Part shown: positions 43,973 through 53,350 of the stretch, piece after piece | Position numbering within the stretch: position 1 is the stretch's first letter | How the letters are laid out: each line of letters begins with the position of its first letter | DNA from: Hyphomicrobiales bacterium | Lineage (GTDB): Bacteria > Pseudomonadota > Alphaproteobacteria > Rhizobiales > Rhizobiaceae | NCBI GenBank assembly: GCA_900465675.1 | Contig: UBJR01000002.1 | Coordinates: 1 to 64,000 of the forward strand | DNA: 64,000 nt | Reading direction: 5' to 3' | Position numbers and translations under genes: made by a program | The notes under the pieces: generated by a model | Database searches by the model: none | Told to the model about the DNA's origin: nothing | Seen by the model: the letters and a program-made list of their open reading frames with translations, nothing else

Positions 43973-44881
43973 ATGCTGAAGAAACTCGCACTTGCCGTTT
44001 CTATTTCCGCCTTTGCGGCGGGTGCGGCCCATGCTGCAGACGTCGTCGTTTCGTCGAAGATCGATACCGAAGGCACGCTGCTCGGCAACGTCATCGCGCT
44101 CGCTCTGGAAGCCAACGGCATCAAGACCAAGGACCGTATCGCGCTCGGCGCAACGCCTGTCGTGCGCAAGGCGATCACCGCCGGCGAGATCGACATCTAT
44201 CCCGAATACACAGGCAATGCCGGCTTCTTCTTCAACAAGGCCGATGACGCCGCCTGGAAGAATATCGACCAGGGTTATGCGCTGGCCAAGAAGCTCGACT
44301 ATGACGCCAACAAGATCGTTTGGCTGACACCCTCGCCTGCCAACAACACCTGGGCGCTCGCCGTTCGCAGCGATGTCGCCGGTCCGAACAACCTCAAGAC
44401 CATGTCCGACTTCGGCAAATGGGTTGCCGGCGGCGGCGCAGCGAAACTCGCGGCTTCTGCTGAATTCGTCAACTCGGCTGGCGCCCTGCCCGCCTTCCAG
44501 ACGACCTACGGCTTCAAGCTGACGGCCGATCAGGAAGTCGTGCTCTCGGGCGGCGACACGGCTGCAACCATCAAGGCCGCTGCCGACCAGACCAACGGCG
44601 TCAACACCGCCATGGTTTATGGCACCGACGGCGCGATCCAGGCGGCCGAGCTCGTCGTTCTCGAAGACGACAAGAGCGTGCAGCAGGTCTATGCACCGAC
44701 CCCGATCATCCGCGAAGACGTGCTGAAGGCCAACCCGAAGATCGAGGAAGTGCTTGCCCCGATCTTCAAGAGCCTGACCGCCGACGAACTGCGCAAGCTG
44801 AACGCCAAGATCCAGGTCGACGGCGAGCCGGCGAAGTCGGTTGCCGAAGGCTATCTGAAGGAAAAAGGCTTCCTGAAGTAA
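43973..44881 (+). CDS. osmF: Osmoprotectant ABC transporter substrate-binding protein (OsmF/YehZ type)
   Basis: A 302-residue binding protein with signal peptide 1-21 (MLKKLALAVSISAFAAGAAH). The mature part starts ADVVVSSKIDTEGTLLGNVI, with EIDIYPEYTGNAGFFF (about 63-78) and VYGTDGAIQAAELVVLEDD in the second lobe, as in glycine betaine/choline-type proteins of the YehZ group. Length matches E. coli YehZ (305). It heads a four-gene importer whose order and sizes equal yehZ-yehY-yehX-yehW. In E. coli this system binds glycine betaine weakly, so the true ligand may differ. Confidence 0.9.
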   Translation: MLKKLALAVSISAFAAGAAHAADVVVSSKIDTEGTLLGNVIALALEANGIKTKDRIALGATPVVRKAITAGEIDIYPEYTGNAGFFFNKADDAAWKNIDQGYALAKKLDYDANKIVWLTPSPANNTWALAVRSDVAGPNNLKTMSDFGKWVAGGGAAKLAASAEFVNSAGALPAFQTTYGFKLTADQEVVLSGGDTAATIKAAADQTNGVNTAMVYGTDGAIQAAELVVLEDDKSVQQVYAPTPIIREDVLKANPKIEEVLAPIFKSLTADELRKLNAKIQVDGEPAKSVAEGYLKEKGFLK

Positions 44882-44889
44882 TTCACATT

Positions 44890-44911
44890 GCTCCGCCCTT
44901 CGGGGCGGAGC
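44890..44911 (+). terminator. Stem-loop after osmF
   Basis: GCTCCGCCC-TTCG-GGGCGGAGC perfect 9-bp stem with a UUCG tetraloop, no T run. Likely an RNA stabiliser that raises osmF relative to the permease genes. Confidence 0.7.
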
Positions 44912-44939
44912 TACCTTCTTGGCGGACAGGGATGGATCG

Positions 44940-46106
44940 ATGGAAGAAACCTTAGCGGTCCGCAAACTGGACCGGCTCGGCGTGGTGTTGGTGATTGCTG
45001 GCGTTGTTGCCGCTGCTCTTCTGCCCTTCATCTATGTGAAGGCGAACCGCATTGCCTCAGGCAAGCCGATGCTTCTCACGCAGCTTCTCGACCAGCCCGC
45101 TACCATCGTTCTCACCCTCCTGCTCATCGCCACCGCCTTTGCCGCGCTCTTCCTGCAAAATGCCGTGCTGCGGCTTGCCATCAGCACGCTGGCGCTGGCG
45201 GCACTGATCGCCGCGATCGGCTTGGCCGCCACGGCCTTCACGCCGCCGAACAGCAATGCCGCGCGCATGACGCCCGGCGGCAGTTTCTGGATCCTGCTCG
45301 GTGTCGTCGGCCTGATCGTCTCTGATGCGCTGGTGAAAATCCGGCTGACACCCTGGATGCGGGTGGCAGCACTTGCCGCCTACAGCGCGTTGCTAGCGGT
45401 CTGCCTCACCTCCGGGCTGCTCGACAGCCTGTCGATCATGAAGGAATTCTCGACGCGTTCGGCCCAGTTCTGGTCCGAGGCCTGGTCGCATCTGCTGCTC
45501 GCCTTCGGGTCGCTGGCGATTGCCATCATCATCGGGTTGCCGCTCGGCATCTTCTGCTTCTGGGTGCCGAAGCTGCGCGCTGCGGTTCTACAGGGACTGA
45601 GCCTCATCCAGACCATTCCGAGCCTGGCACTGTTCGGCATCCTGATGCTGCCGCTCGGTTACATCGCCACACATGTGCCGCTGGCTGCCGAGCTCGGCAT
45701 CCGCGGTATCGGCACTGCACCGGCACTGATCGCACTGGTGCTCTATTCGCTGCTGCCAATCGTCGCCAATACCGTGGTTGGCCTCGAAGGCGTCGATCCC
45801 TCGGTGCGTGATGCGGCGGCGGGCATGGGCCTGACGCGCCGCCAGATCCTGACCGGGATCGATCTGCCTTTGGCACTGCCTGTCATCGTCACAGGCATCC
45901 GCATCGTGCTCGTGCAGGCAATCGGCCTCGTCACCATCGCGGCACTCATCGGCGGCGGCGGCTTCGGCATCTTCATCTTCCAGGGCATCGGCCAGACGGC
46001 GATGGACCTGGTCATGCTCGGCGCCGTGCCGACCGTCTTCTTCGCCTTCTCATCGGCCGTCATCCTGGATGCGGTCATCGACAGCATACGGGGATCCGTC
46101 GCATGA
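44940..46106 (+). CDS. yehY: Osmoprotectant ABC transporter permease (YehY type)
   Basis: A 388-residue permease, close to YehY (385). An N-terminal region of about four membrane helices (from residue 17, LGVVLVIAGVVAAALLPFIY) precedes the standard OpuC-type domain from about 175 (EAWSHLLLAFGSLAIAIIIG). The coupling segment DAAAGMGLTRRQILTGIDLP lies near 308-327. The ATG at 44940 is preceded by AGGGATGGA; a TTG seven codons earlier is less likely. Overlaps the ATPase gene by 4 bp. Confidence 0.9.
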   Translation: MEETLAVRKLDRLGVVLVIAGVVAAALLPFIYVKANRIASGKPMLLTQLLDQPATIVLTLLLIATAFAALFLQNAVLRLAISTLALAALIAAIGLAATAFTPPNSNAARMTPGGSFWILLGVVGLIVSDALVKIRLTPWMRVAALAAYSALLAVCLTSGLLDSLSIMKEFSTRSAQFWSEAWSHLLLAFGSLAIAIIIGLPLGIFCFWVPKLRAAVLQGLSLIQTIPSLALFGILMLPLGYIATHVPLAAELGIRGIGTAPALIALVLYSLLPIVANTVVGLEGVDPSVRDAAAGMGLTRRQILTGIDLPLALPVIVTGIRIVLVQAIGLVTIAALIGGGGFGIFIFQGIGQTAMDLVMLGAVPTVFFAFSSAVILDAVIDSIRGSVA

Positions 46107-47047
46107 CCATGATCGAGATCAGGAACGTCACCAAGCGCTATGGCGCCGCCACCGTCGTCGACAATGTCTCGATGCGCGTCGAGAAGGGATCGGTCACCGT
46201 GATCGTCGGCACCTCGGGCTCCGGCAAATCGACGCTGATGCGGATGATCAACCGGCTGGTGCCGATCACCGAGGGAGAGATTTTCGTCGCCGGGCAGAAT
46301 GTCATGGACGTGCCGGTGACCGAACTTCGCCGCAAGATCGGCTATGCGATCCAGGGCCACGGCCTTTTCCCCCACCGCACCGTGGCGCAGAACATCGCAA
46401 CCGTGCCGCAGCTTCTCGGCTGGGATGGCGCCCGCATCGCCAAGCGCGTCGAAGAACTGCTCGGCCTCTTCAATCTCGATCCGGCGACCTTTGCCGAGAA
46501 ATATCCGCACCAGCTTTCCGGCGGCCAGCAGCAGCGCGTCGGCGTTGCACGCGCCTTGGCGGCAGAACCCGAAGTGCTGCTGATGGACGAGCCGTTCGGC
46601 GCGCTCGACCCCGTCATCCGAGGCAAGGCGCAGGACGACCTGCTGGCGATCCAGAAGCAATTCGGCACCACCGTCATCCTTGTCACCCACGACATGGACG
46701 AGGCTTTTCATCTCGGAAACCAGATCGCCGTGATGAGCGGCGGCAAGCTGCTGCAGTGCTCGACGCCGGAAAAGATCCTGACCGAGCCCGCCGATCCCTT
46801 CGTGCAGCAACTGACGGGAACCTCGGACCGGGCGCTTAAGCTGATGTCACTCTCACCGCTGAAGGAGAGCATGGCGCCAGCCAAGAGCGGCCTCGGCTTC
46901 TCGCTGCCGCAATCGCTCAGCCTGCGCGATGCGCTGGCGGAGATGATCTGGCAGGGCTCCGAGGAAGCTGCGGTCACGGACGGCGCAAAGACACCGGTCG
47001 GATCGATATCTATGACCAAGCTGCTCGAGTTGGGCCGCAAGGCATGA
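46103..47047 (+). CDS. yehX: Osmoprotectant ABC transporter ATP-binding protein (YehX type)
   Basis: A 314-residue ABC ATPase. Walker A GTSGSGKST (36-44), Q-loop GYAIQGHGLFPHRT, signature [14 protein letters not shown], Walker B VLLMDEPFGALDP. A roughly 70-residue C-terminal extension after about 245 replaces the CBS domains of OpuA/ProV proteins. Length matches YehX (308). ATGA overlaps join it to both neighbouring permease genes, so the three are translationally coupled. Confidence 0.94.
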   Translation: MTMIEIRNVTKRYGAATVVDNVSMRVEKGSVTVIVGTSGSGKSTLMRMINRLVPITEGEIFVAGQNVMDVPVTELRRKIGYAIQGHGLFPHRTVAQNIATVPQLLGWDGARIAKRVEELLGLFNLDPATFAEKYPHQLSGGQQQRVGVARALAAEPEVLLMDEPFGALDPVIRGKAQDDLLAIQKQFGTTVILVTHDMDEAFHLGNQIAVMSGGKLLQCSTPEKILTEPADPFVQQLTGTSDRALKLMSLSPLKESMAPAKSGLGFSLPQSLSLRDALAEMIWQGSEEAAVTDGAKTPVGSISMTKLLELGRKA

Positions 47048-47793
47048 AGTTCATCGTCGCCAATATCTTCCGTGTGGCGGCATTCACGCTGCTCCTGATC
47101 CTGCTGTTCAGGACGGAGTGGCTTTCCTTCATGCTCGTGCCGCTGACCAACAACAACGCGCCGCCCGTTTACACGCAGAACAGCCTGCCCTCCCTGGCGT
47201 TGGCGCATCTGGAACTTGTGATCGGCTCGATCGTCTTCACCGCCATTCTGGCGATCCTTGCCGGCGTGTTCGTGACCCGCAAGAGTGGGGAGGACTTCCT
47301 GCCGCTGTCGCGCGCCATTGCCAATGCCGGGCAGACCTTTCCGCCTGTCGCGGTTCTGGCGCTTGCGGTTCCCGCCACCGGCTTCGGGGCCGCGCCGACG
47401 CTGATTGCGCTCTTCCTCTATGGCCTGCTGCCGATCTTCGAAAACACCGTCTCTGGCATCCGGCAGGTCAATCCCGCCATTCTCGATGCCGCAGACGGCA
47501 TGGGGATGAACCCGACGCAGCGGCTGTTCAAGGTGGAACTGCCGCTCGCCTTGCCCTTGATCCTCGAGGGTTTGAAGGTCGCGACCGTCATCAATATCGG
47601 CACGGCAACGATCGGTTCCACGGTGGCGGCCAAGGGGCTCGGCGAGGTCATTATCGCCGGTCTGATCTCCGACAATACCGCGTTCATCCTGCAGGGTGGC
47701 CTGATCGTCGGCCTGATGGCGGTGCTGATCTATGATGCCATGGGTCTCGTCGAAAGCGCGATCACCCGCAGAATTGGCTTGCGCCCCGCCTGA
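47044..47793 (+). CDS. yehW: Osmoprotectant ABC transporter permease (YehW type)
   Basis: A 249-residue permease, similar to YehW (243), with about six membrane helices and one binding-protein-dependent transport domain. The coupling loop is DAADGMGMNPTQRLFKVELP (about 151-170). It pairs with the larger YehY-type permease to form an asymmetric channel. The start ATG overlaps the ATPase stop codon. Last gene of the importer operon. Confidence 0.92.
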   Translation: MKFIVANIFRVAAFTLLLILLFRTEWLSFMLVPLTNNNAPPVYTQNSLPSLALAHLELVIGSIVFTAILAILAGVFVTRKSGEDFLPLSRAIANAGQTFPPVAVLALAVPATGFGAAPTLIALFLYGLLPIFENTVSGIRQVNPAILDAADGMGMNPTQRLFKVELPLALPLILEGLKVATVINIGTATIGSTVAAKGLGEVIIAGLISDNTAFILQGGLIVGLMAVLIYDAMGLVESAITRRIGLRPA

Positions 47794-47839
47794 TCCGGCG
47801 GCTACCAAGGCTGCCGTGATACGGCATGAGGAGGCTGCC

Positions 47840-48235
47840 TTGGCAAAGATGATTCACTCCATGATCCGCGTTGTCGAAGAGGCGCGATCCGTCGAGTTCT
47901 ACGGCAAGGTCTTCGGCCTCACGGTTGCCGATCGCGTCGATTTCGAGACCTTCACGCTTGTTTACATGAGCAATCCGGAGACCGGCTTCGAACTGGAGCT
48001 GACTGTCAACAAGGGCCGCACCGCGCCCTACGATCTTGGCGACGGCTACGGGCATCTCGCCATCTCAGTAGATGAAGTCGCCGTCGAGCACGCGCGGCTG
48101 GAGAAGGCCGGGCTCAATCCCGGCAAGCTGGTCGAGCTCAACCGCGACGGCAAGCTCTTTGCCCTGTTCTTCTTCATCACCGATCCTGATGGCTACAAGA
48201 TCGAAGTCCTGCAGCGCCACGGCCGTTTTCAGTAA
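47840..48235 (+). CDS. VOC-family (glyoxalase I-like) protein
   Basis: A 131-residue vicinal-oxygen-chelate protein resembling lactoylglutathione lyase. Metal-ligand positions are suggested by H5 (AKMIHSMIRV), E56-region (FELELTVNKG), H74 (GYGHLAISV) and E126 (YKIEVLQRH), the H-E-H-E pattern of glyoxalase I. It may detoxify methylglyoxal with glutathione. A TTG start at 47840 is used because GAGGAGG lies 5 nt before it; ATG at 47849 is the alternative. 9 bp before the beta-mannosidase gene, so probably co-transcribed. Confidence 0.85.
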   Translation: MAKMIHSMIRVVEEARSVEFYGKVFGLTVADRVDFETFTLVYMSNPETGFELELTVNKGRTAPYDLGDGYGHLAISVDEVAVEHARLEKAGLNPGKLVELNRDGKLFALFFFITDPDGYKIEVLQRHGRFQ

Positions 48236-48244
48236 GAGCATTCG

Positions 48245-50686
48245 ATGATCGAGAAGACAGAACTGCATACCGGCTGGACCCTTTCCTGCAACGATACAGG
48301 TCGGCCAGGACTGCCCAAGAACATTCCGGCCACCGTGCCCGGCTGCGTCCATACCGACCTGCTTGCAGCCCGCCTCATCCCCGATCCCTATCTCGACGTC
48401 AACGAGATCACCAATGACTGGATCGGCCGTTGCGAGTGGGTTTACCGGTTGAGTTTCGACGCTGTGCCCGACGAGGCCATGGTCCAGGAACTGGTCTTCG
48501 ATGGACTGGATACGATCGCGACGATCCGGTTGAACGGCGAAGAGATCGGCCGGACGTTCAACCAGCACCGGACTTACCGTTTCGATGTGTCTGGCCGCCT
48601 GAAGGCAGTCTCAAACGAGCTTTCTGTCACCTTCCGCTCCGCTTATGCCTATGGCGCAGAGATGGAGAAGCAATACGGCTACCGGCCGAGCAACTATCCA
48701 GGCCCCGGCAACCTGATGCGCAAGATGGCCTGCAACTTCGGCTGGGACTGGGGTCCGACGCTGGTGACGGCGGGCATCTGGAGACCGGTGCGGCTGGAAA
48801 GCTGGGACCGGGCGCGGCTGGCCGAGACGCGTGTTTCAGCGACGCTTGCCGGTGGTGATGGCGTGGTAACGATCAACGCCAGGATCGCGGCTCAACAGGA
48901 CTGCCAGGGCTGCTCGATCGTGACACTGATCGGCGGCGTTTCGCATGCTGTCGAGGTCAGTGCTTCCGGCGAGGCAAGCTTTCAGGTGACGGTTCCCTCG
49001 CCGCAGATCTGGTGGCCGCATCATCTGGGCGGCCAACCGCTTTATCCGCTCTCCATCGAATTGCGCGATGCTGGCGGCCATGTGCTGGACCGCTATGCGA
49101 AGGAGATCGGCTTCCGATCCATCCGTCTCGACACCGCGCCGGACGAGCACGGCTCGGCTTTCACCTTTATCGTCAATGACGTGCCGCTGTTTGTGTGCGG
49201 CGCCAACTGGATCCCCGACGATTGTTTTCCGTCGCGCGTGACTGCCGAACGCTACGCCGCACAGATCGATGAGGCGAAGGCGGCGAATATCAACATGCTG
49301 CGCGTCTGGGGCGGCGGCATCTTCGAGCGGGACGAATTCTACGAGGCCTGCGACCGCGCCGGCATGATGGTCTGGCAAGATTTCCTCTTTGCCTGTGCGT
49401 CCTATCCGGAAGAGGAGCCGCTGCGTGGCGAGGTGGAAGCCGAGGTTCGCGACAACGTCGTCAGGCTGATGCCACATGCCTCGCTGATGGTCTGGAACGG
49501 CAATAACGAGAATATCTGGGGCTTCGACGAATGGGGCTGGCGGCCGATCATCAAGGACGGCGTCAGCTGGGGGCTCGGCTACTATCTCGATGTGCTGCCG
49601 AAGCTCTGCGCCGAGCTCGATCCTAATAGACCGTACTATCCCGGCAGTCCCTATTCCGGCAGCATGGATATCGAGCCGAACGACGACAGGCACGGCTGCA
49701 AGCACATATGGGACGTCTGGAACGATGTCGGCTGGGAAGTCTACCGGGACTACATTCCGCGCTTCTGCTCCGAATTCGGATGGCAGGCGCCGCCGAACTG
49801 GGCGACGCTGGAAGAGAGCGTGCATGATGCGCCGCTGACGCCGCAGTCACACGGCGTCTTCCACCACCAGAAGGCAACGCAGGGCAATGAGAAATTGATC
49901 CGCGGCCTCTCGGGCCACCTGCCGGTGCCTGAGACGATGGATGACTGGCATTTCGCTACGCAACTCAACCAGGCAAGGGCGATCCGCTTTGCGATCGAGC
50001 ACATGCGCTCGCACCGGGCGATCTGCAAGGGCGCCATCGTCTGGCAGTTCAACGATTGCTGGCCGGTAACCTCCTGGGCAGCGCTCGATTCCGCCGGCCG
50101 TCGCAAGCCGCTCTGGTATGCGATGCAGCAGGCCTTCGATCCGCGCCTGCTGACCATCCAGCCGCGCGGCGAAAAGCTGGCCGCGGTTGCGATCAACGAG
50201 CGCACGCTGTTCTGGCGATCGAAGATATCGGGCAAGCGCATGCGCCTCGATGGCACCGTTCTGGCGGAATTCGAATTCTGGCGGCTTCTCTGCGACCGGT
50301 TCGAGGCGAAGGAATTCGAACTTGCAGACGACATCGCGACACCGGACAACGCGGCGGATGAGGTCGTGGTGGTGCAGATGCTCGACAAGCGCGCCTTCCA
50401 TTATTTTGTCGAGGATATCGATCTGAAATTACCGAAGCCTGAGATGAAGGTTTCCATCCATGCGACCGCCGATGGTTTTGATGTCATCGTCACGGCGGGT
50501 ACTTTTCTCAAGGATCTCTGCCTGATGGCGGACCGGCTGGATCCAGCTGCTGTCGTCGATAGCATGCTGATCACGCTGTTGCCGGGCGAAAGCCATACGT
50601 TTGCGATCAAGACCACGAAGACATTCAAGGCTCAGGATATCACTCCGGGCGTCGTACTTCGCTGCGCCAACGATCTACTCCCCTAA
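48245..50686 (+). CDS. Beta-mannosidase, glycoside hydrolase family 2
   Basis: An 813-residue GH2 enzyme that releases beta-linked mannose from oligosaccharide ends. The N-terminal jelly-roll domain (1-190) includes WIGRCEWVYRLSF and NFGWDWGP. An immunoglobulin-like domain and the TIM barrel (from about 295) follow. The acid/base E422 is in NGNNENIWGF, and the nucleophile E510 in FCSEFGWQ. There is no signal peptide, so it is cytoplasmic, acting on imported oligosaccharides. Length is usual for bacterial beta-mannosidases. Ends at a bidirectional terminator. Confidence 0.93.
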   Translation: MIEKTELHTGWTLSCNDTGRPGLPKNIPATVPGCVHTDLLAARLIPDPYLDVNEITNDWIGRCEWVYRLSFDAVPDEAMVQELVFDGLDTIATIRLNGEEIGRTFNQHRTYRFDVSGRLKAVSNELSVTFRSAYAYGAEMEKQYGYRPSNYPGPGNLMRKMACNFGWDWGPTLVTAGIWRPVRLESWDRARLAETRVSATLAGGDGVVTINARIAAQQDCQGCSIVTLIGGVSHAVEVSASGEASFQVTVPSPQIWWPHHLGGQPLYPLSIELRDAGGHVLDRYAKEIGFRSIRLDTAPDEHGSAFTFIVNDVPLFVCGANWIPDDCFPSRVTAERYAAQIDEAKAANINMLRVWGGGIFERDEFYEACDRAGMMVWQDFLFACASYPEEEPLRGEVEAEVRDNVVRLMPHASLMVWNGNNENIWGFDEWGWRPIIKDGVSWGLGYYLDVLPKLCAELDPNRPYYPGSPYSGSMDIEPNDDRHGCKHIWDVWNDVGWEVYRDYIPRFCSEFGWQAPPNWATLEESVHDAPLTPQSHGVFHHQKATQGNEKLIRGLSGHLPVPETMDDWHFATQLNQARAIRFAIEHMRSHRAICKGAIVWQFNDCWPVTSWAALDSAGRRKPLWYAMQQAFDPRLLTIQPRGEKLAAVAINERTLFWRSKISGKRMRLDGTVLAEFEFWRLLCDRFEAKEFELADDIATPDNAADEVVVVQMLDKRAFHYFVEDIDLKLPKPEMKVSIHATADGFDVIVTAGTFLKDLCLMADRLDPAAVVDSMLITLLPGESHTFAIKTTKTFKAQDITPGVVLRCANDLLP

Positions 50687-50723
50687 AACGCCAAAAGGCC
50701 CCGCAAGCAGCGAGGCGTTTTTT
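50685..50723. terminator. Bidirectional terminator after the beta-mannosidase gene
   Basis: AAAACGCC (50685-50692) pairs with GGCGTTTT (50714-50721) and runs into T6. A-rich left arm allows use by the convergent PRC-barrel gene as well. Confidence 0.75.
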
Positions 50724-50744
50724 CTGCTCGTCCCGAAGAACGAA

Positions 50745-51137
50745 TTACATCCAGTAGGGCGGCACGCCATAGTAATCGTAAACACGGCGGCCGTTGTCGT
50801 TGTACCAGGTGTCGTCATCGTCCGCGTAGCTCGGCGCTCCCTCGATCTGTTCCTTGGTCAGATCGATGCGGTAGCCGTCCAGCTGGGTGTCGTAATTCAG
50901 CTTTTCCCACGGCAGCGGGTAATGATCGTGACCGATACCGAGGAAGCCGCCGAAGCTCAGCACGGCATAGGCCACACGCCCATCGCGCTTGCCGATGATC
51001 AAGCGCTCGATCGAGCCGATATGCTTGCCATCTGCACCATAAACGCGGGTGCCTTCCACGCGGTCGCTGGCGATTAGCGAATGCGTGTCCTTAACGTTGG
51101 GATCGCGGCGGCTGGCGTCTGTATCCTGATTAAGCAT
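50745..51137 (-). CDS. PRC-barrel domain protein
   Basis: A 130-residue soluble protein. The PRC-barrel segment is at about 22-85 (LIASDRVEGTRVYGADGKHI, IERLIIGKRDGRVAYAVLS). The Tyr/Asp-rich tail ends in VYDYYGVPPYWM. PRC barrels occur in photosynthetic reaction-centre H subunits and RNA-processing proteins, and as small stress-related proteins in rhizobia. Function unknown. Monocistronic, divergent from fadD. Confidence 0.88.
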   Translation of the reverse strand: MLNQDTDASRRDPNVKDTHSLIASDRVEGTRVYGADGKHIGSIERLIIGKRDGRVAYAVLSFGGFLGIGHDHYPLPWEKLNYDTQLDGYRIDLTKEQIEGAPSYADDDDTWYNDNGRRVYDYYGVPPYWM

Positions 51138-51227
51138 TGTCAGCTCCTTTGTTGTTTTTCATGACGGGACAACGCCACGCTAGAGTCATTGTTCCCCGCC
51201 TTATCGCAAATGCGCGATTGCATATTA

Positions 51228-51243
51228 TTGACGTTTACGTCAA
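51228..51243. promoter_or_regulatory. Palindrome upstream of fadD
   Basis: TTGACGTTTACGTCAA: perfect 7-bp arms with a TT centre, about 130 bp before the fadD start. Looks like an operator of a MerR- or TetR-type fatty/branched-acid degradation regulator (inference). It could also regulate the divergent PRC-barrel gene. Related to the site at 28600-28615. Confidence 0.55.
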
Positions 51244-51371
51244 AGTTAGTGTAACGCTGAATGCGGCTTGAACCATTCGGCCATTGGCATAAGCTGCCCG
51301 CAAGGATGATGGAGGATTGTCCGCCGGCAGCCGCAAACCGGCATTCGTGGCCGGATAGGGAGAGAGACACG

Positions 51372-53072
51372 ATGAACAGCATTTCCGTCCATCCTGGCGG
51401 CGACAAGCGGGAAAGGCCCTGGCTTGCCACCTATCCGGATATCGTGCCCGCCGAGCTGCCGCCGCTGGAATATGATTCGCTGGCCGAACTGCTGGAAAAG
51501 TCCTGCGAGCGCTATGCCAATCGTGTCGCCTTCTCCAGCATGGGCAAATCGCTGACCTATCGCGAGCTCGAGACGCAGACCCGCAAAGTCGCCTCCTGGC
51601 TGCAGAGCCTTGGCCTGCAGAAGGGTGATCGCGTCGCCGTCATGATGCCGAACGTGCTGCAGAACCCTGTCGCGGTCTACGGCATACTGCGCGCCGGCCT
51701 GACGGTCGTGAACGTCAATCCGCTCTATACGCCGCGCGAACTCGAACATCAGCTACGCGATGCCGGCGCGAAGGCGATCTTCGTGCTGGAGAATTTTGCC
51801 CGTACTGTGGAGCAGGTTCTTGTCAAGACCGACGTGCGCCACGTCGTCGTTACCTCGCTTGGCGAGATGCTCGGCGCCAAGGGGCTGATCGTCAATCTGG
51901 TGGTGCGCAAGGTCAAGAAACTTGTGCCCTCATGGTCCATCCCGCAGCACAAGACCTTCAAGCAGGTCTTGTCGGAAGGCTCCGGCCGGTCGCTGCAGCG
52001 TCCGGCGCTCAGCGGTGATGACATCGCCTTCCTGCAATATACCGGCGGCACGACCGGCGTTGCCAAGGGTGCAATGCTGACCCACCGCAATCTGCTTGCC
52101 AACAAGCTACAGCTGCAGCTGTGGCTGAAATCGGCCTTCGACAAGAAGAAGCAGCCGGAGGTGCTGAACTTCCTCTGCGCCCTGCCGCTCTACCATATCT
52201 TCGCGCTGACCGTGAATTCTCTGATGGGCATGTCGCTTGGCGCCCATAACATCCTGATCGCCAACCCGCGCGATATTCCGGGCTTCGTCAAGGAATTCGG
52301 CAAGGCCAATGTCCATATCTTCCCGGGCCTAAACACCCTCTTCAACGCACTGATGAACAATGCGGAGTTTGCCAAGCTAGACTTCTCGTCGCTCGTCATG
52401 TCGCTCGGTGGCGGCATGGCCGTGCAGCGGCCTGTGGCAGAGCGCTGGCTGAAGATGACCGGCTCGCATATCACCGAAGGTTATGGCCTCTCCGAGACCT
52501 CGCCGGTCGCGACTGCCAACCGCTTCGACTCCCCAGAATTCACCGGCTCGATCGGTCTGCCGATCCCCTCGACGGAACTCGATATCCGGGACGAAGACGG
52601 CAATTCGCTGCCGCTCGGCGAGATCGGCGAGATCTGCATCCGTGGGCCGCAGGTCATGGCCGGCTACTGGAACAAGCCGGAGGAAACGGCCCGCGTGATG
52701 ACCCCAGACGGTTATTTCCGCACCGGCGACATGGGATTCATGGACGAACGCGGCTATACGAAGATCGTCGACCGCAAGAAGGACATGATCCTCGTTTCGG
52801 GCTTCAACGTCTATCCAAACGAGATCGAGGAAGTGGCGGCAATGCACCCCGGCATTCTCGAGGCCGCCGCGATCGGCGTTCCGGATGGCCACTCAGGCGA
52901 GACGGTGAAGCTGTTCGTCGTTCGCAAGGATCCCAACCTGAGCGAATCCGAGGTGAAGGCGCATTGCGCTGAAAACCTCACCAATTACAAACGGCCGCGG
53001 ATCGTCGAATTCCGCACCGAGCTGCCGAAGAGCCCTGTCGGGAAAATTCTGCGCAAGGATCTGCGCGGGTAG
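51372..53072 (+). CDS. fadD: Long-chain fatty acid-CoA ligase
   Basis: A 566-residue AMP-forming ligase that activates fatty acids to acyl-CoA at the inner membrane. Motifs in order: LQYTGGTTGVAKGAMLTH (about 218-235, P-loop), GYGLSETSPV (A4), GYFRTGDMGFMDERGY (A8 region) and DRKKDMILVSGFNVYP with the late catalytic lysine in SPVGKILRKDL near the C-terminus. The ATG at 51372 follows GGGAGAGAG; the longer frame upstream of it lacks homology-like sequence. Monocistronic, with a palindromic operator candidate upstream. Confidence 0.95.
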   Translation: MNSISVHPGGDKRERPWLATYPDIVPAELPPLEYDSLAELLEKSCERYANRVAFSSMGKSLTYRELETQTRKVASWLQSLGLQKGDRVAVMMPNVLQNPVAVYGILRAGLTVVNVNPLYTPRELEHQLRDAGAKAIFVLENFARTVEQVLVKTDVRHVVVTSLGEMLGAKGLIVNLVVRKVKKLVPSWSIPQHKTFKQVLSEGSGRSLQRPALSGDDIAFLQYTGGTTGVAKGAMLTHRNLLANKLQLQLWLKSAFDKKKQPEVLNFLCALPLYHIFALTVNSLMGMSLGAHNILIANPRDIPGFVKEFGKANVHIFPGLNTLFNALMNNAEFAKLDFSSLVMSLGGGMAVQRPVAERWLKMTGSHITEGYGLSETSPVATANRFDSPEFTGSIGLPIPSTELDIRDEDGNSLPLGEIGEICIRGPQVMAGYWNKPEETARVMTPDGYFRTGDMGFMDERGYTKIVDRKKDMILVSGFNVYPNEIEEVAAMHPGILEAAAIGVPDGHSGETVKLFVVRKDPNLSESEVKAHCAENLTNYKRPRIVEFRTELPKSPVGKILRKDLRG

Positions 53073-53102
53073 ACTCACGTATAATTGAAAGCAACCATAA
53101 GA

Positions 53103-53117
53103 TGTGATTTGATCACA
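53103..53117. repeat. Inverted repeat after fadD
   Basis: TGTGAT-TTG-ATCACA, a 15-bp perfect inverted repeat 30 bp after the fadD stop. CRP-like in half-site but one base too short; meaning unknown. Confidence 0.35.
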
Positions 53118-53224
53118 CCGTTTCCAGGCAAAAGCAGCACGGGTCGAGACCAGCCGGCCCACCGGTGAGGATGGGCCGCACCGGCTTTGGCAAGAGCCTT
53201 GCTTTGCGAAACGGAGGTAATGCC

Positions 53225-53317
53225 ATGTGGTATAAACCGCTAAGCGTTACGCTTATGGTAAGGAAAACCCGGACGAGCTGGTCAGTGTCCGTCCGGGTCA
53301 CCATTCTTACAAAATAA
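53225..53317 (+). CDS. Candidate 30-residue small protein in the fadD-pgi gap
   Basis: An ATG at 53225 lies 7 nt after a strong GGAGG and opens 30 codons ending TAA at 53317. The product begins MWYKPLSVTLMVRKTRT and is basic, with no membrane segment. A 9-bp stem (53267-53298) lies inside it and an 11-bp stem (53323-53350) directly follows. The ribosome site is the best evidence; no similarity was recognised. It may instead be part of a structured RNA. The rest of the 425-bp gap (53073-53497) holds the pgi promoter and the hairpins. Confidence 0.4.
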   Translation: MWYKPLSVTLMVRKTRTSWSVSVRVTILTK

Positions 53318-53322
53318 GCCAC

Positions 53323-53350
53323 GGCAGGCGGAGCACCAACTCCGTCTGCC
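53323..53350. terminator. Strong hairpin upstream of pgi
   Basis: GGCAGGCGGAG / CTCCGTCTGCC, 11 pairs including one G-T, 6-nt loop, 6 bp after the small ORF stop. No T run on the plus strand; on the minus strand it is followed by GTGGCTTATTTTG. Confidence 0.55.

Noticed and set aside
53103..53117. CRP/FNR binding site
   Set aside because: The half-sites match but the spacer is 5 rather than 6 bp, so I list it only as an inverted repeat.
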